From Vitellaria paradoxa (Eukaryota; Streptophyta; Magnoliopsida; Ericales; Sapotaceae): DNA of 64,000 nucleotides. Below the pieces are notes generated by a model, which was given only the letters and a program-made list of their open reading frames with translations, did not search any database and was not told where the DNA came from. Positions within the stretch are counted from its first letter, which is position 1; every line of letters begins with the position of its first letter. The position numbers were made by a program, and so were the translations under genes. The DNA lies in NCBI GenBank assembly GCA_019916065.1, contig CM034237.1, positions 44,599,084-44,663,083 on the forward strand, written 5' to 3'. This document shows, one piece after another, positions 36,360 through 45,864 of this stretch.

Positions 36360-37324
36360 TAGGGGTTGCAAAATAGGCGGGTTAGGTGGGTTAGCGATGG
36401 GTTTAAACGGGTTAGAGATTAAATGGGTGTAACCCAAATCCACCCATTTAAAAGGTGGGTTAGATATGAGCGGGTTGAATATGGGTTATTACAAATCCAT
36501 AAACCCATATAACAACCCATTTACTTATAACCTAACCTACTTTAAAATAAATAAATAAAAATTTATTTCAATATAAATACATCAATATTTATTTTAATTA
36601 ATATAATATTATACATATTATATAATATTATATATTATATTTATAATTTTCAGTTAATTTCGAATTTATACGAACCGATTTATTTTTTATTCAATTTTAA
36701 ATCAACAACTGTGTGTGTGTGTGTGTGTGTGTGCACGCACACGTGCTCGAGTGTGTGTGCATGCACGTGTGCGTGGGCGCACGCGCGTGCTTGAGAGTGC
36801 GCATGCGCGTGTGTGCGTGCATGCGTGAGCGCGCACGTGTGTGGGTGTGTGTGCGGGTGCATGCGTGTGCGCGTGTATGGGCGTGGGGTGTGTGCGTATG
36901 CGTGCTTGTGTGTTGATGTGTTTACATGTATGCGCAGGTGCGTGTGTGCACGTGTATGCCCGTGTGGGTGCGTGCGCACGCGCATGTGTGTGTGAGTGTG
37001 TTTGTATGTGCGTGGGAGTGTGTTTGCATGTGCATGGGTGTGCACGCGTACGTGCGTGTTTGTGTGTGTGTGCTTTTTCTCTCTGGAGAGAGAGAGAGAG
37101 AGGTGAGAGAAAGCAGTGTAAAGAGAGTGATTAAATTAATTTTTTTAATTTAAATGGGTGTTTTAACAGGTTTCATTTCACAATATAATTGCACCCGTTT
37201 ATAAAATGAATGTTTTATAAGTTACCCAATTACAACCCAATTAGTAAAATAATAGGACCCAAACCCATTCATTATGAGTTTAATTGGGCGGGTTGATGGG
37301 TTTGGGTTGATTTTGCCATCCCTA
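36360..37324. mobile_element. Non-autonomous hAT-type element
   Basis: The left end TAGGGGTTGCAAAAT and the reverse complement of the right end TAGGGATGGCAAAAT form terminal inverted repeats. The flanks are ATTTTTTT at 36352-36359 and again at 37325-37332, an 8-bp target-site duplication as made by hAT transposases. The subterminal regions carry many GGGTT/AACCC units in both orientations. No transposase is encoded. The 965-bp body is enlarged by the GT/GC-rich tract in its middle. The poly-T context makes the duplication less decisive than usual. Confidence 0.8.
36707..37075. repeat. Long degenerate (GT)n/(GC)n alternating purine-pyrimidine tract
   Basis: About 370 bases made almost only of GT, GC, CA and AT steps, with many CGCG/GCGC and GTGTGT units and few interruptions, ending next to a GA run (37087-37103). 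It lies inside the hAT-type element. Open frames on both strands here (long runs of Cys/Val or His/Thr) come from the repeat and are not genes. Confidence 0.9.
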
Positions 37325-38281
37325 ATTTTTTTAAATAATTGACGAAAAAATCATTTAATGCATTTTTCTCATTACTCTAATAAAATTACAATTTGAAATT
37401 TCGGGTATGCCTGTAAATTTATTTTATACACAATTACAAGCTAATAATGCTTGGTTTGGTTATTAAAAAGTTGGTTTTTAATTTTTTTTTTATAATTTTT
37501 TATCTTATATGATTTTTTCTACTAAAATTTAATTTTCTTTTTAAAAATTGTAACTTTTAGTTTTATTAATCACATTCGTGAAAAAAAAATAAAAAAAATT
37601 ATGCTCATTTAAGTAAAAATTATCTATTTGAGTAAACAACTCTAAAAGTTGTAGTTTTTTTAAAAAAAATTAATTTTAATAAAAAAATCATATAAGACAA
37701 AGAAAATTTAAAAATAAACACAATTTTTTGACTTTTTTTTTAAACAAACATTGCGTTTGAAAAGTGCTAACTACTCAATTTTTTTTTAAACGATCAAATA
37801 TACTTTTTTATATTTTAAATTTCTTTCAAATCATAAAGGGTAAAAATATCTAATTAATAAAAAAAATTAAAAAATAATTTTTTTAATATTTGAAAAAGAA
37901 AAAAATTTAACTTTTTAGTAATTTTTTTTTAAAAATTTTTACCACACAACCAGGTTCAACTCAGGAAGTTGAAATGATGGGACTCAAGCACACAATCACG
38001 CACCTAAACTCTCCGGACGTGGGAGAGTCAACCTATTATTTTCGCCATGGACCAAAGCCCGAGCTGCGGAGCAGCCATGAGAGGCAGTGAGCCAAACTAG
38101 ACCACCGGACCCATTATAATTTTTCTGAGATACTTAGCAAGCAACTCAACGTTCCAACTCATAAAAAAAAAAATTCGATTCCCAAACCCTAACAAAGCCT
38201 AAAAAGCTCTAGCTAGCTAGCTTCCGGTGGTGGCCACCCTGTAGCGGTACTACTGACACGTGATGATTCCGGGTAGTCAAG
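37325..38281. other. Intergenic DNA upstream of ENT1
   Basis: AT-rich to about 37930. One part (37755-37935) resembles the small elements in the ENT1 intron (CAAATATACTTTTTTATATT, then AAATTTCTTTCAAA). From 37960 the composition becomes more balanced and may be distal promoter or a transcribed leader. An ACGTG core (GACACGTGATG) lies near 38256. No coding sequence was found. Confidence 0.4.
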
Positions 38282-38667
38282 GGCTGTGTTTGTTTGGTGG
38301 ATGAGAGATGGGGATTGGATTGGCAGTACTCATCTATGTGAACTGTTTGTTTGATTTTTTGTTTACTCGGTGGATCTCACGGATTAGAGTGGCAGTCCGA
38401 CAAATGACTGGATGAGTAATCTTAGTTTTTTATGGTATTATTAATACATTATCTCCAGATTTATTTCCCGTCAAGATCTAAAGGTCTAAAATTATTTCTC
38501 ATCACATCATATATCATATCACATTTTTTATCTTACTTTATATCTCACGAACCAAATATCAAAAAAATAATCTCACATAAAAAATTAATCCCATCTTTTA
38601 TTCAATATCATACGTGGACGTCGCAGTATTACTTACCCATCATCCAATCCCTTAAACAAACCCACCC
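38282..38667. mobile_element. MITE directly upstream of ENT1
   Basis: The left end (GGCTGTGTTTGTTTGGTGGA) and the reverse complement of the right end (GGGTGGGTTTGTTTAAGGGA) form an inverted repeat around about 385 bp of non-coding DNA. The interior matches the element at 18863-19195. It ends about 125 bases before the ENT1 start codon, so the ENT1 core promoter or leader must lie in or beside it. Confidence 0.6.
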
Positions 38668-38793
38668 GTGTATGACCCTTGAATTGCACGCTAGCTTACC
38701 GATCTCGCGTAACGTGCAATTATTGCCCTGGCCCGGCGAAATATTCCTCCACTTCGTACCCATCTCGGCAAGCCAAGCAGCCAGAAAAGTCCG

Positions 38794-39615
38794 ATGGGAA
38801 TCACCGGCGGAGTTGGAGCAAACGAAGGCGGAGAATCGGAGTCATCGTCCCTCCTCGGCTCCGAAAAGCCCCAAAAAAATGAGAAAATCCCCAAAGACAC
38901 CTTCCACTTGGCCTACATCATCTACTTCACCCTCGGCGCCGGCTACCTCCTGCCCTGGAACGCATTCATCACCGCCGTCGACTACTTCTCCTTCCTCTAC
39001 CCGGACGCCTCAGTTGACCGCGTCTTCGCCGTCGTCTACATGCTCGTCGCCGTCTTTTCCCTCCTCCTCATAGTCGCCTACGCCCACAAGTCCAATTCGT
39101 ATGTCCGGATCAACGTCGGCCTGGCTCTCTTCATCCCCTCCCTCCTCGTCGTCCCCGTCATGGACGGCGCCTACATCAAGGGCCGGACTGGGCTGTATGA
39201 AGGGTTCTACGTGACTGTTGCCGCGGTAGCGCTTTCCTCTGTCGCCGATGCGTTGGTCCAGGGCGGGATCATTGGGGCCGCCGGCGAGTTGCCGGGGAGG
39301 TATATGCAGGCGGTTGTTGCCGGGACTGCAGCTTCAGGTAATGTTCCAATTGAATGCGGCTTCTTTTTTGGTTTTGGATTTTGAGTATTTTTCTGGGTTT
39401 GGAAATTATTCGGCAATTTTTCATAAATGGTGCTGGTTCATGTTGGGGATTTGAAGTGGTGTCTATTACTTTGCTCTTGTGAGTTTGTAATTGCACTTTC
39501 ATACTCATACAGAATTGGGATCTCTTTAAATTAGGGCTTCGCTTTGTTACTATTCTTCATAGCTTAACTTGGATTATCATTAATTAGTTGACTTCTAGTT
39601 GTCTTGATCTAGCCA

Positions 39616-39651
<36 letters not shown>

Positions 39652-41019
39652 CTGCTTGTCTTTGTTTAATTAGTATTCTTTTTCTTACTTACTGATTTGA
39701 TGAACAAATCTTTGCCAATAGAATGCAAAGAATGCTGCTTACTTCTAACAATATCCCATTATTTGAAATGTTTCCTTATTTGTGTCAGTTAAGATCTTTA
39801 GTTATGTTAGTTTACTAAAAGTAGCAATATTGTTGGTTGGGTCTTAGTTGTGAAGGATTCATTGAAGTGGGTAAAGCATTAACTGTTAGTTCCTTTATAT
39901 ATACATGCATTAAAATTACATTGCCTTTTTTGTGAACAGAGATGTTGCATTTGGCATGTCACCAAGCTTCAGACATGGCAAGATATTTATGTGTGTTCCA
40001 ATATTGTTGTTTTTTTATGGATTCACTGTGTCTAATCATATTTTTATTTATACATGAGTTTTTCTAACTATGGAGAAGCATTATGCAATTGTGAAATAGT
40101 GAATTTAGTCCCAAACCCCATGACCAAGTTTTTGACTTGGCATGTTGAGCTGTATGTACCAAAAAATAGTGAATTTGGTTACAATAGATCTGAATGAGAG
40201 CCAGAATAACTTATTAGTTTGCATTATCTGAATTAAGTGTTTAAATTTATTTCAGATCAGAAAGTAATGAAGCAACTTGTCATTGTAGGTTTAAAGATTT
40301 TTAGTTATTTATTTTTCAAACTAGTGGCATTAGCAATCTTATTTTGAAAGTTGTTGTGATTTACAACTTTTTTACCAAATAAGGGTAATAAGCCATGTGT
40401 TCAACCTACAACTTTAAGGCTCCGTTTGGATAACTTTGGATTTCAAATAAAATGGCTTTGAGATTAAATTGTATTAAAATATAAGAGATATAGTTAATTT
40501 GTTTCAAAATACATGGAAGATTTCTGATAATTACTATCAAATTAGTGGAGGCACTACTTCCAAAAATAATTAGAGCCACTATTACGAAAGATTTCAATTT
40601 TAAATAACTACTTTTTTTGGTAATGGTTACAAATCCATCATAGATGCACCATCTTAAACCAATCAAATTCATGATGAAATCTTATCTAAATTCACAAAGT
40701 ACATTTGAGCAATTCTCCTTAATGAATGGCACCGAATCTCTAAATTTCAAATCCATAAATACAACACAACCTAAAATAATGATACAAACCTAAATACTTA
40801 TAAAACTCAGTCATCGTCCAACCCACAACTTCAACTTTGGGATCTGTTTGGGAACTGCTAGCTAGAAGCTGGCTTTTAGCTACTCAACTTTTTGGCTTTT
40901 TCTAATGATTAAAATTACCTTTTTGCATTTTAAATTTCTTTTAAACTATCAAGGACAAATATGTCAAATTAACAAAAAAATTAAAAAACTAGCTACTAAA
41001 AAGGTAGCTTTTTTCCTTC

Positions 41020-41064
<45 letters not shown>

Positions 41065-42606
41065 AGCTTTTCTAGCTACCTTTAGGCTCCGTTTGACAAG
41101 AAATAGTTGATAGCTACTAGCTTTTTGGCTTTTTCTAAAATGACTAAGTTAACCCTCTTATATTTTAATTTTCTTTTAAACTTTCAAGGACAAACATGTC
41201 AAATTAACAAAAAGTTAAAAAGTTAACTACTAAAAAGTTAGCTTGTTTGCTTCCCAAACCAAGCCTTATAGTAGCTAGAAAGCTAGCTTTTTTGAAAGTC
41301 ATGGATTGAACATAGGGCTTCATATGCTACTCTTATTTGATAAATAATTTGAAACCCATCCCATCTTACTAGGGTTTCCTCCCCAATGGCTACTAATTTG
41401 AGTATGTTCAGTGCCACTGGAGGTTTACTTGTTTGTTAATTTCAAAACCTCAAGATTAATCGAGGTGAACACAAACTAGTTCGGATATCCTGAGTTATAA
41501 ATTAAAAAAAAAAATGGAAAAAAACCTCAACCCATCTTACAAAATAAGTTAGCCAAAAATCTTTATTCGGAGGGGGAAAAGAGAAGAAGAATAAGTCTGG
41601 GTTCACGTTAAGAAGCTGGCTAAACTACTTGTTTTTACTTCCTTGTTTTTTAAATGATCTAAACACTAATTTTAATTTGTAATGTAAATAAAAATTGAAC
41701 TCAAATTAAAGTGTTTGGACCTGGGTTGGATGTATTTGTGGGTTGGGAATGGTTCAAGGTGCTAATGTTCATTCTAAGTAGTGTCCTGCATTATTATTCT
41801 GTTGGCCCATGTATGCAAGTTTCATACGTAAAAATTCCAATAGAAGCACTCTAATCTCTCACACATTGAATGCAGGTGTCCTTGTTTCCTTTTTGAGGAT
41901 TTTTACCAAAGCTGCATATCCTCAAGATGCCCATGGCTTGAGACAAAGTGCGAATCTCTATTTCATTGTCAGCATTGTTGTGATGATCGTATGCATTGTT
42001 TTTTACAACATTGCACATAGACTGCCAATCATTAAGTACTATAATGATCTGAAGAAGCAGGCTGTAAAAGACGAGAAAGTAGAGAAAGGTGTCCTGACTG
42101 GGGCGCTGTGGAGATCCACCTTGTGTGATATTGTCGGCAGAGTCAAATGGTGCGGAGTAGGTATCCTCATCATCTATGTTGTGACATTGGCTATATTTCC
42201 TGGTTATGTCACTGAGGACGTCCATTCCCGGGCTCTAAAGGACTGGTACCCGATCCTCCTCATCACCAGCTACAATGTGTTTGATCTAGTTGGAAAGTCT
42301 CTAACTGCACTCTATGTCCTTGAGAATGCAAAGGTTGCAATTGGTGCATCTTTTGCAAGATTGTTATTTATCCCCCTCTTCTTTGGTTGCTTGCACGGTC
42401 CTGAATTCTTCCGAACCGAGATTCCAGTGACGTTTCTGACTTGTCTTTTGGGCCTTACGAATGGTTACCTGACCAGCGTCTTGATGATTTTGGTGCCCAG
42501 AACCGTCCAGCTCCAACACGCGGAGACTGCTGGGATTGTGGCTGTGTTGTTCTTGTTGGTCGGCCTGGCAATTGGCTCGGTTGTGGCTTGGTTTTGGGTC
42601 ATATGA
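38794..42606 (+). CDS. ENT1: Equilibrative nucleoside transporter, ENT1-like (2 exons)
   Basis: A membrane carrier for nucleosides; plant ENT1 is known as a proton-coupled nucleoside transporter, found at plasma or vacuolar membranes. Exons 38794-39337 and 41876-42606 join in phase (GCTTCAG/GTGTCC) to 1275 nt, 424 aa. Family features include DTFHLAYIIYFTLGAGYLLPWNAFITA in the first membrane span, GRYMQAVVAGTAASGVLVSFLRIFTKAAYP across the splice junction, ITSYNVFDLVGKSLTA, and the ending VVAWFWVI that matches Arabidopsis ENT1. About 11 hydrophobic spans are visible, with a charged loop (KKQAVKDEKVEKG) in the middle. The N-terminus is hydrophilic, with SESSSLLGSEKP, which looks like an acidic dileucine-type sorting motif. 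The first exon is GC-rich relative to the rest of the window. The frame is intact. Confidence 0.95.
39617..39649. repeat. Poly(A) run in the ENT1 intron
   Basis: 33 A residues in a row; perhaps the tail of a lost retroposon, but no body is recognised next to it. Confidence 0.9.
40420..40775. mobile_element. MITE-like insertion in the ENT1 intron
   Basis: It starts near GGCTCCGTTTGGATAACTTT and has an imperfectly inverted right end (CTCTAAATTTCAAATCCATA near 40738-40757 against TTTGGATTTCAAATAAAATG near 40435). AT-rich and non-coding. Confidence 0.4.
40842..41280. mobile_element. Two side-by-side copies of one small element in the ENT1 intron
   Basis: About 40842-41085 and 41088-41280 share the order: TTTGGCTTTTTCTAA, then TTTTAA..TTTCTTTTAAACT.TCAAGGACAAA, then TGTCAAATTAACAAAAA, then AGCTACTAAAAAG.TAGCT, with GGCTCCGTTTG-type starts and inverted GCTAGC/AGCTAG-rich ends. 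The first copy holds a poly(A) run (41022-41062). Confidence 0.55.
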
Positions 42607-43573
42607 TGATGCCTTGGTGGTTTATATGATGTTTCACCCTTCCCAGATTTATTGCCTTCCAATCTTTGCTGCGGAGGTAAATTACACCTACCTCCCCTCA
42701 ACATTTGTAATTAACCCTCTTCTATCAAATCAATTGTTAAAACTTTCAAAAAATATGTCAAAGTAACCAAAATTTTAGGTGTTTTTTTTACTTTTGCCAT
42801 GCCTCTTTGGCATTTTTTTTCAATTATCTTTACAAAAATTCCAAAAAAAATAAATAAATAACAAGTAAAAACCAAAAACTCTTTTGAGGATTTTTGCAGA
42901 AAAATTAATGAATATATGAGATAAGAAGGGATAAAATAAGTAAAACACTTAAAATTTTGGTTAGTTTGACATTTTCTATTAAGTTTTAATGGTTGAGTTA
43001 GTGGAAGGGGGTTAATGTTAATAACATTTCAAAATAAAAGAGGTAAGTATAATTTTTAGATGTTTAAAGGTGTATGTATAATTAACCAAATAGTGGTAGA
43101 TATAATTTACCCTACTGCAGAATGGGTAACTAAACCTAAATGGTGTTTTTATTCTGTATAACTTTGTAAACTTTGTGATATTCTCTGTTGCTTCCCTACT
43201 GTATCAAGGGTTGGTGGAAAATTAATGAATATTTGTGAAGCTATAAAGCAACTTCACAATTGTTCATTGGTAGCTTTCAAGTTTGGAGCTATCTAACACC
43301 AATTATGTTAGGTACAAGATAAATCATTACATTCTCAAACTATCTAAACTAAACAATTTAAGAACTGCATACGTTGATTCTTACTCCCTCATCACAAGAA
43401 CAACTGATTATTTCTTAAAAGACTTAACTCGTTGCATCAAAATGTATACAATTTTCGATTAGGTCTAAGTTTGTTTTAAAAAATTTGGAAATTATCAAAA
43501 TTTATTTGCTTTGAAAATTCATGTCAGGGTGAATTTATTTTGAAAACATTACCCTACCAATTACTCATATGGT
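42607..43573. other. ENT1 3' flank, nothing else recognised
   Basis: The first few hundred bases are probably 3' UTR. A segment near 42680-43110 (TAAATTACACCTACCTCCCC at the start, and GGTAGATATAATTTACCCTA in the opposite sense near 43094) looks like a diverged inverted-repeat element of about 430 bp. No gene is seen. Confidence 0.4.
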
Positions 43574-43588
43574 AATAACAGTAGTAAA

Positions 43589-43688
43589 GGGTGGCCTTGG
43601 CTCAAGTGGTTAAGAGTTTCTTTACCCGTTTATCTGACTCGGGTTCGAGTCTCTCCCTCTCTACTTACCTAACTAAAAAAAAAATAAA
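43589..43688 (+). mobile_element. Very short tRNA-derived SINE
   Basis: The body begins GGGTGGCCTTGGCTCAAGTG and carries a pol III A box (TGGCTCAAGTGG) and B box (GGTTCGAGTC) at suitable spacing (about 30 bases apart). It ends in an A-rich tail. It is flanked by a perfect 15-bp direct repeat, AATAACAGTAGTAAA, at 43574-43588 and 43689-43703, as made by LINE-type retroposition. At about 100 bp it is close to the minimum size for a SINE. It is not a functional tRNA: no complete cloverleaf could be drawn. Confidence 0.85.
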
Positions 43689-43925
43689 AATAACAGTAGT
43701 AAATCTTTTGTATTTAAAAACTTAAATACTATGTGAAAATCTATTAAAAAAATATTCAAAAAATGTTATAATTAAAAACTGAACAAACAATCAATGCACG
43801 TTTTTGCAAACCAGTACTTTTATGATGTGTATTATTATATTTTACAAGTTTGGCCGGCAAATAATGCACGTTCTCGCACGGTTTTGGATGAGTAGATTTG
43901 CACATGCGTACCAGAATTACAGCAA

Positions 43926-44181
43926 CTCAAAGGATGATGATTAGGCAGTGTGGGTTGCCATTACCTTATCATCGCAAAGGTTTCAAATTCGCTGATTTCT
44001 CTGTTAAAATATTAATGTGTTGGTAGATGAAAATACAGATATAGACATGAGTACTCAAAGGATGATGATTAGACAGTGTGTGGATTGCCATTACCTTATC
44101 ATCGCAAAGGTTTCAAATTCGCTAATTCCTCTGTTAAAATATTAAAGCGTTGGTGGATGAAAATACAAATATAGGCATAAG
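43926..44181. repeat. Tandem duplication, 128-bp unit, two copies
   Basis: CTCAAAGGATGATGATTAG starts at 43926 and again at 44054. The following 110 bases agree closely (TTGCCATTACCTTATCATCG, then CAAAGGTTTCAAATTCGCT). No coding sense. Confidence 0.85.
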
Positions 44182-45864
44182 CACGGGAATAGTGATCCAT
44201 TGGTGAATCAAAATAATATGAGTACGAAGACCATGAGTACAAGTGAAATATTGAATTACGCTATTCCTAACATATTGAATTTCAATTTATTAAAGTAAAA
44301 GAAACGAAAATTACATTGAAAGATTGAAATGAAAAGAAAGACATAAAAGATAAAGATTTAGGAGGTTCCCGATATGGTCATATGGTGCTGGTTTGGCAGC
44401 CTTCATTCGTATGCATATTACTGTTCCTAAATTCTTAAACTTCCAGCAACTCTTCACTTGTCCATAATTGTTTTCTAGCTTCTCTAGTAATTGTAACTTC
44501 TCTGAAGTCCCCCCACTAATCCACAATTGTTTATAACTTCTCTGACGGCAGTGACTTTCCAAAATAACTTACATCGATCATTCGACCTCCTTGAATTTAG
44601 CTGCCAAAATTGAACAAATTAAATTGAAAAAATATATTTGCAGATTCAAAAATAAAAATATCTCCACAAAATCACAGCATAGCTGTAACTTCCCCAAGTG
44701 TTTGCAATTTAGGTAACTTACATCGAATTTTCCACCTTCTTGAATTTAGTTACCAAAATCTTTATAAAATCAAATTAAATTGGCAAAAAATATCTGCAAA
44801 ATCAAAATAAGTTGTGCCAAATATTTTCACATAATTAGAGTAAAATATTTTCACAAAATCAAGGCAAATCAATCATATTTCCAAAGTTAAATCAAATATC
44901 AGTTAATCATTACAACCGTATTGAAGATAAATATCAAATTGTTATTGACTGATAGTATATCGTAATTAAATCTTATTGGACCGATATTTTGGGTGCAAAT
45001 AAATATATAAAATAAATATGTATATATTTACAATAATTGCATGTACAATTCATGCTTTAGTTTTTATAATGTTTCGTTTGGAGGTCTAAATTCTATAAAA
45101 AATACTAAAATTCTTTAAAAATTACTAATTTTTTATTTCATTTCACGAATTACAATGTTAATTTTTTTTAAAAGTTTTGTCACTCCAAACGGTTCCAATA
45201 TTTTCATAAAAGATGGTGCGACATTTTTGTTCTCACTCGACAAATTAGTCACTTAAGGTTTTTTTTCTTTTTGAAGAGAAAGAAAAAAGAAATTAAGTGA
45301 AACAGGAGTAAAAATAAAAATTTTCCTTTATCATTTTTTCATTTAAACCTAACAATCAAAGGAAAATTTTACTCCACATTATTTTTCATTTTATTTCTCT
45401 CTCTCGCATTCAAAATTTTATTTTATTTGTCATTTCTCTTCTCTTGTGTTCAATGAAGAGTATAAAAGTGTCAAAAATTAATAAAAATTAACAATAATTA
45501 CCAAGTAAAAAATTAATTTTTTTAAAAAATTTTTATTTATTTTTATAAAATTTGAGACCTCCAAACAATGTCTAAATCAATTATGCAGAGAAAATCTGCA
45601 ACTTAAAATGCTAATTCAAACCGCGGATGTCAAGTAAAACCCCGCCCCGCGGCAAGAAAACACTACCGACACGGCTATTTCGGCTACTTCCACGACTTCA
45701 TTCCCGCAATTAATGAAGCGTTTTATGCTTCGAACTTGCAACCCATTTTTTTTTATCATTTATGTGTCTTCACTGACAGACGGGAGTTGCAGAGCCGATA
45801 GCATCGACCATTCGTGAAAAAAGTGGAAGGGGCTATATATACGTGTACATATAGCTTCCTATGC
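44182..45864. other. Intergenic DNA upstream of the SUMO-protease gene
   Basis: AT-rich and no gene is recognised. AACTTACATCGA...CCTTGAATTTAG occurs near 44567 and, altered, near 44716, an old partial duplication. A balanced, GC-containing stretch at 45600-45720 (CCCCGCCCCGCGG) is likely the promoter of the gene starting at 45865. A TATATATAC box at 45835-45843 is too close to the ATG to act as its TATA box. Confidence 0.4.

Noticed and set aside
36680..37153. Overlapping long ORFs on both strands rich in Cys/Val or His/Thr
   Set aside because: They are readings of the GT/GC microsatellite in different frames and carry no domain.
43589..43688. Functional tRNA gene
   Set aside because: It has A and B boxes but no complete cloverleaf; an A-rich tail and flanking duplication show a retroposed copy.
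45835..45843. TATA box of the ULP1D gene
   Set aside because: It lies only about 22 bases before the start codon, so transcription would begin at or after the ATG.
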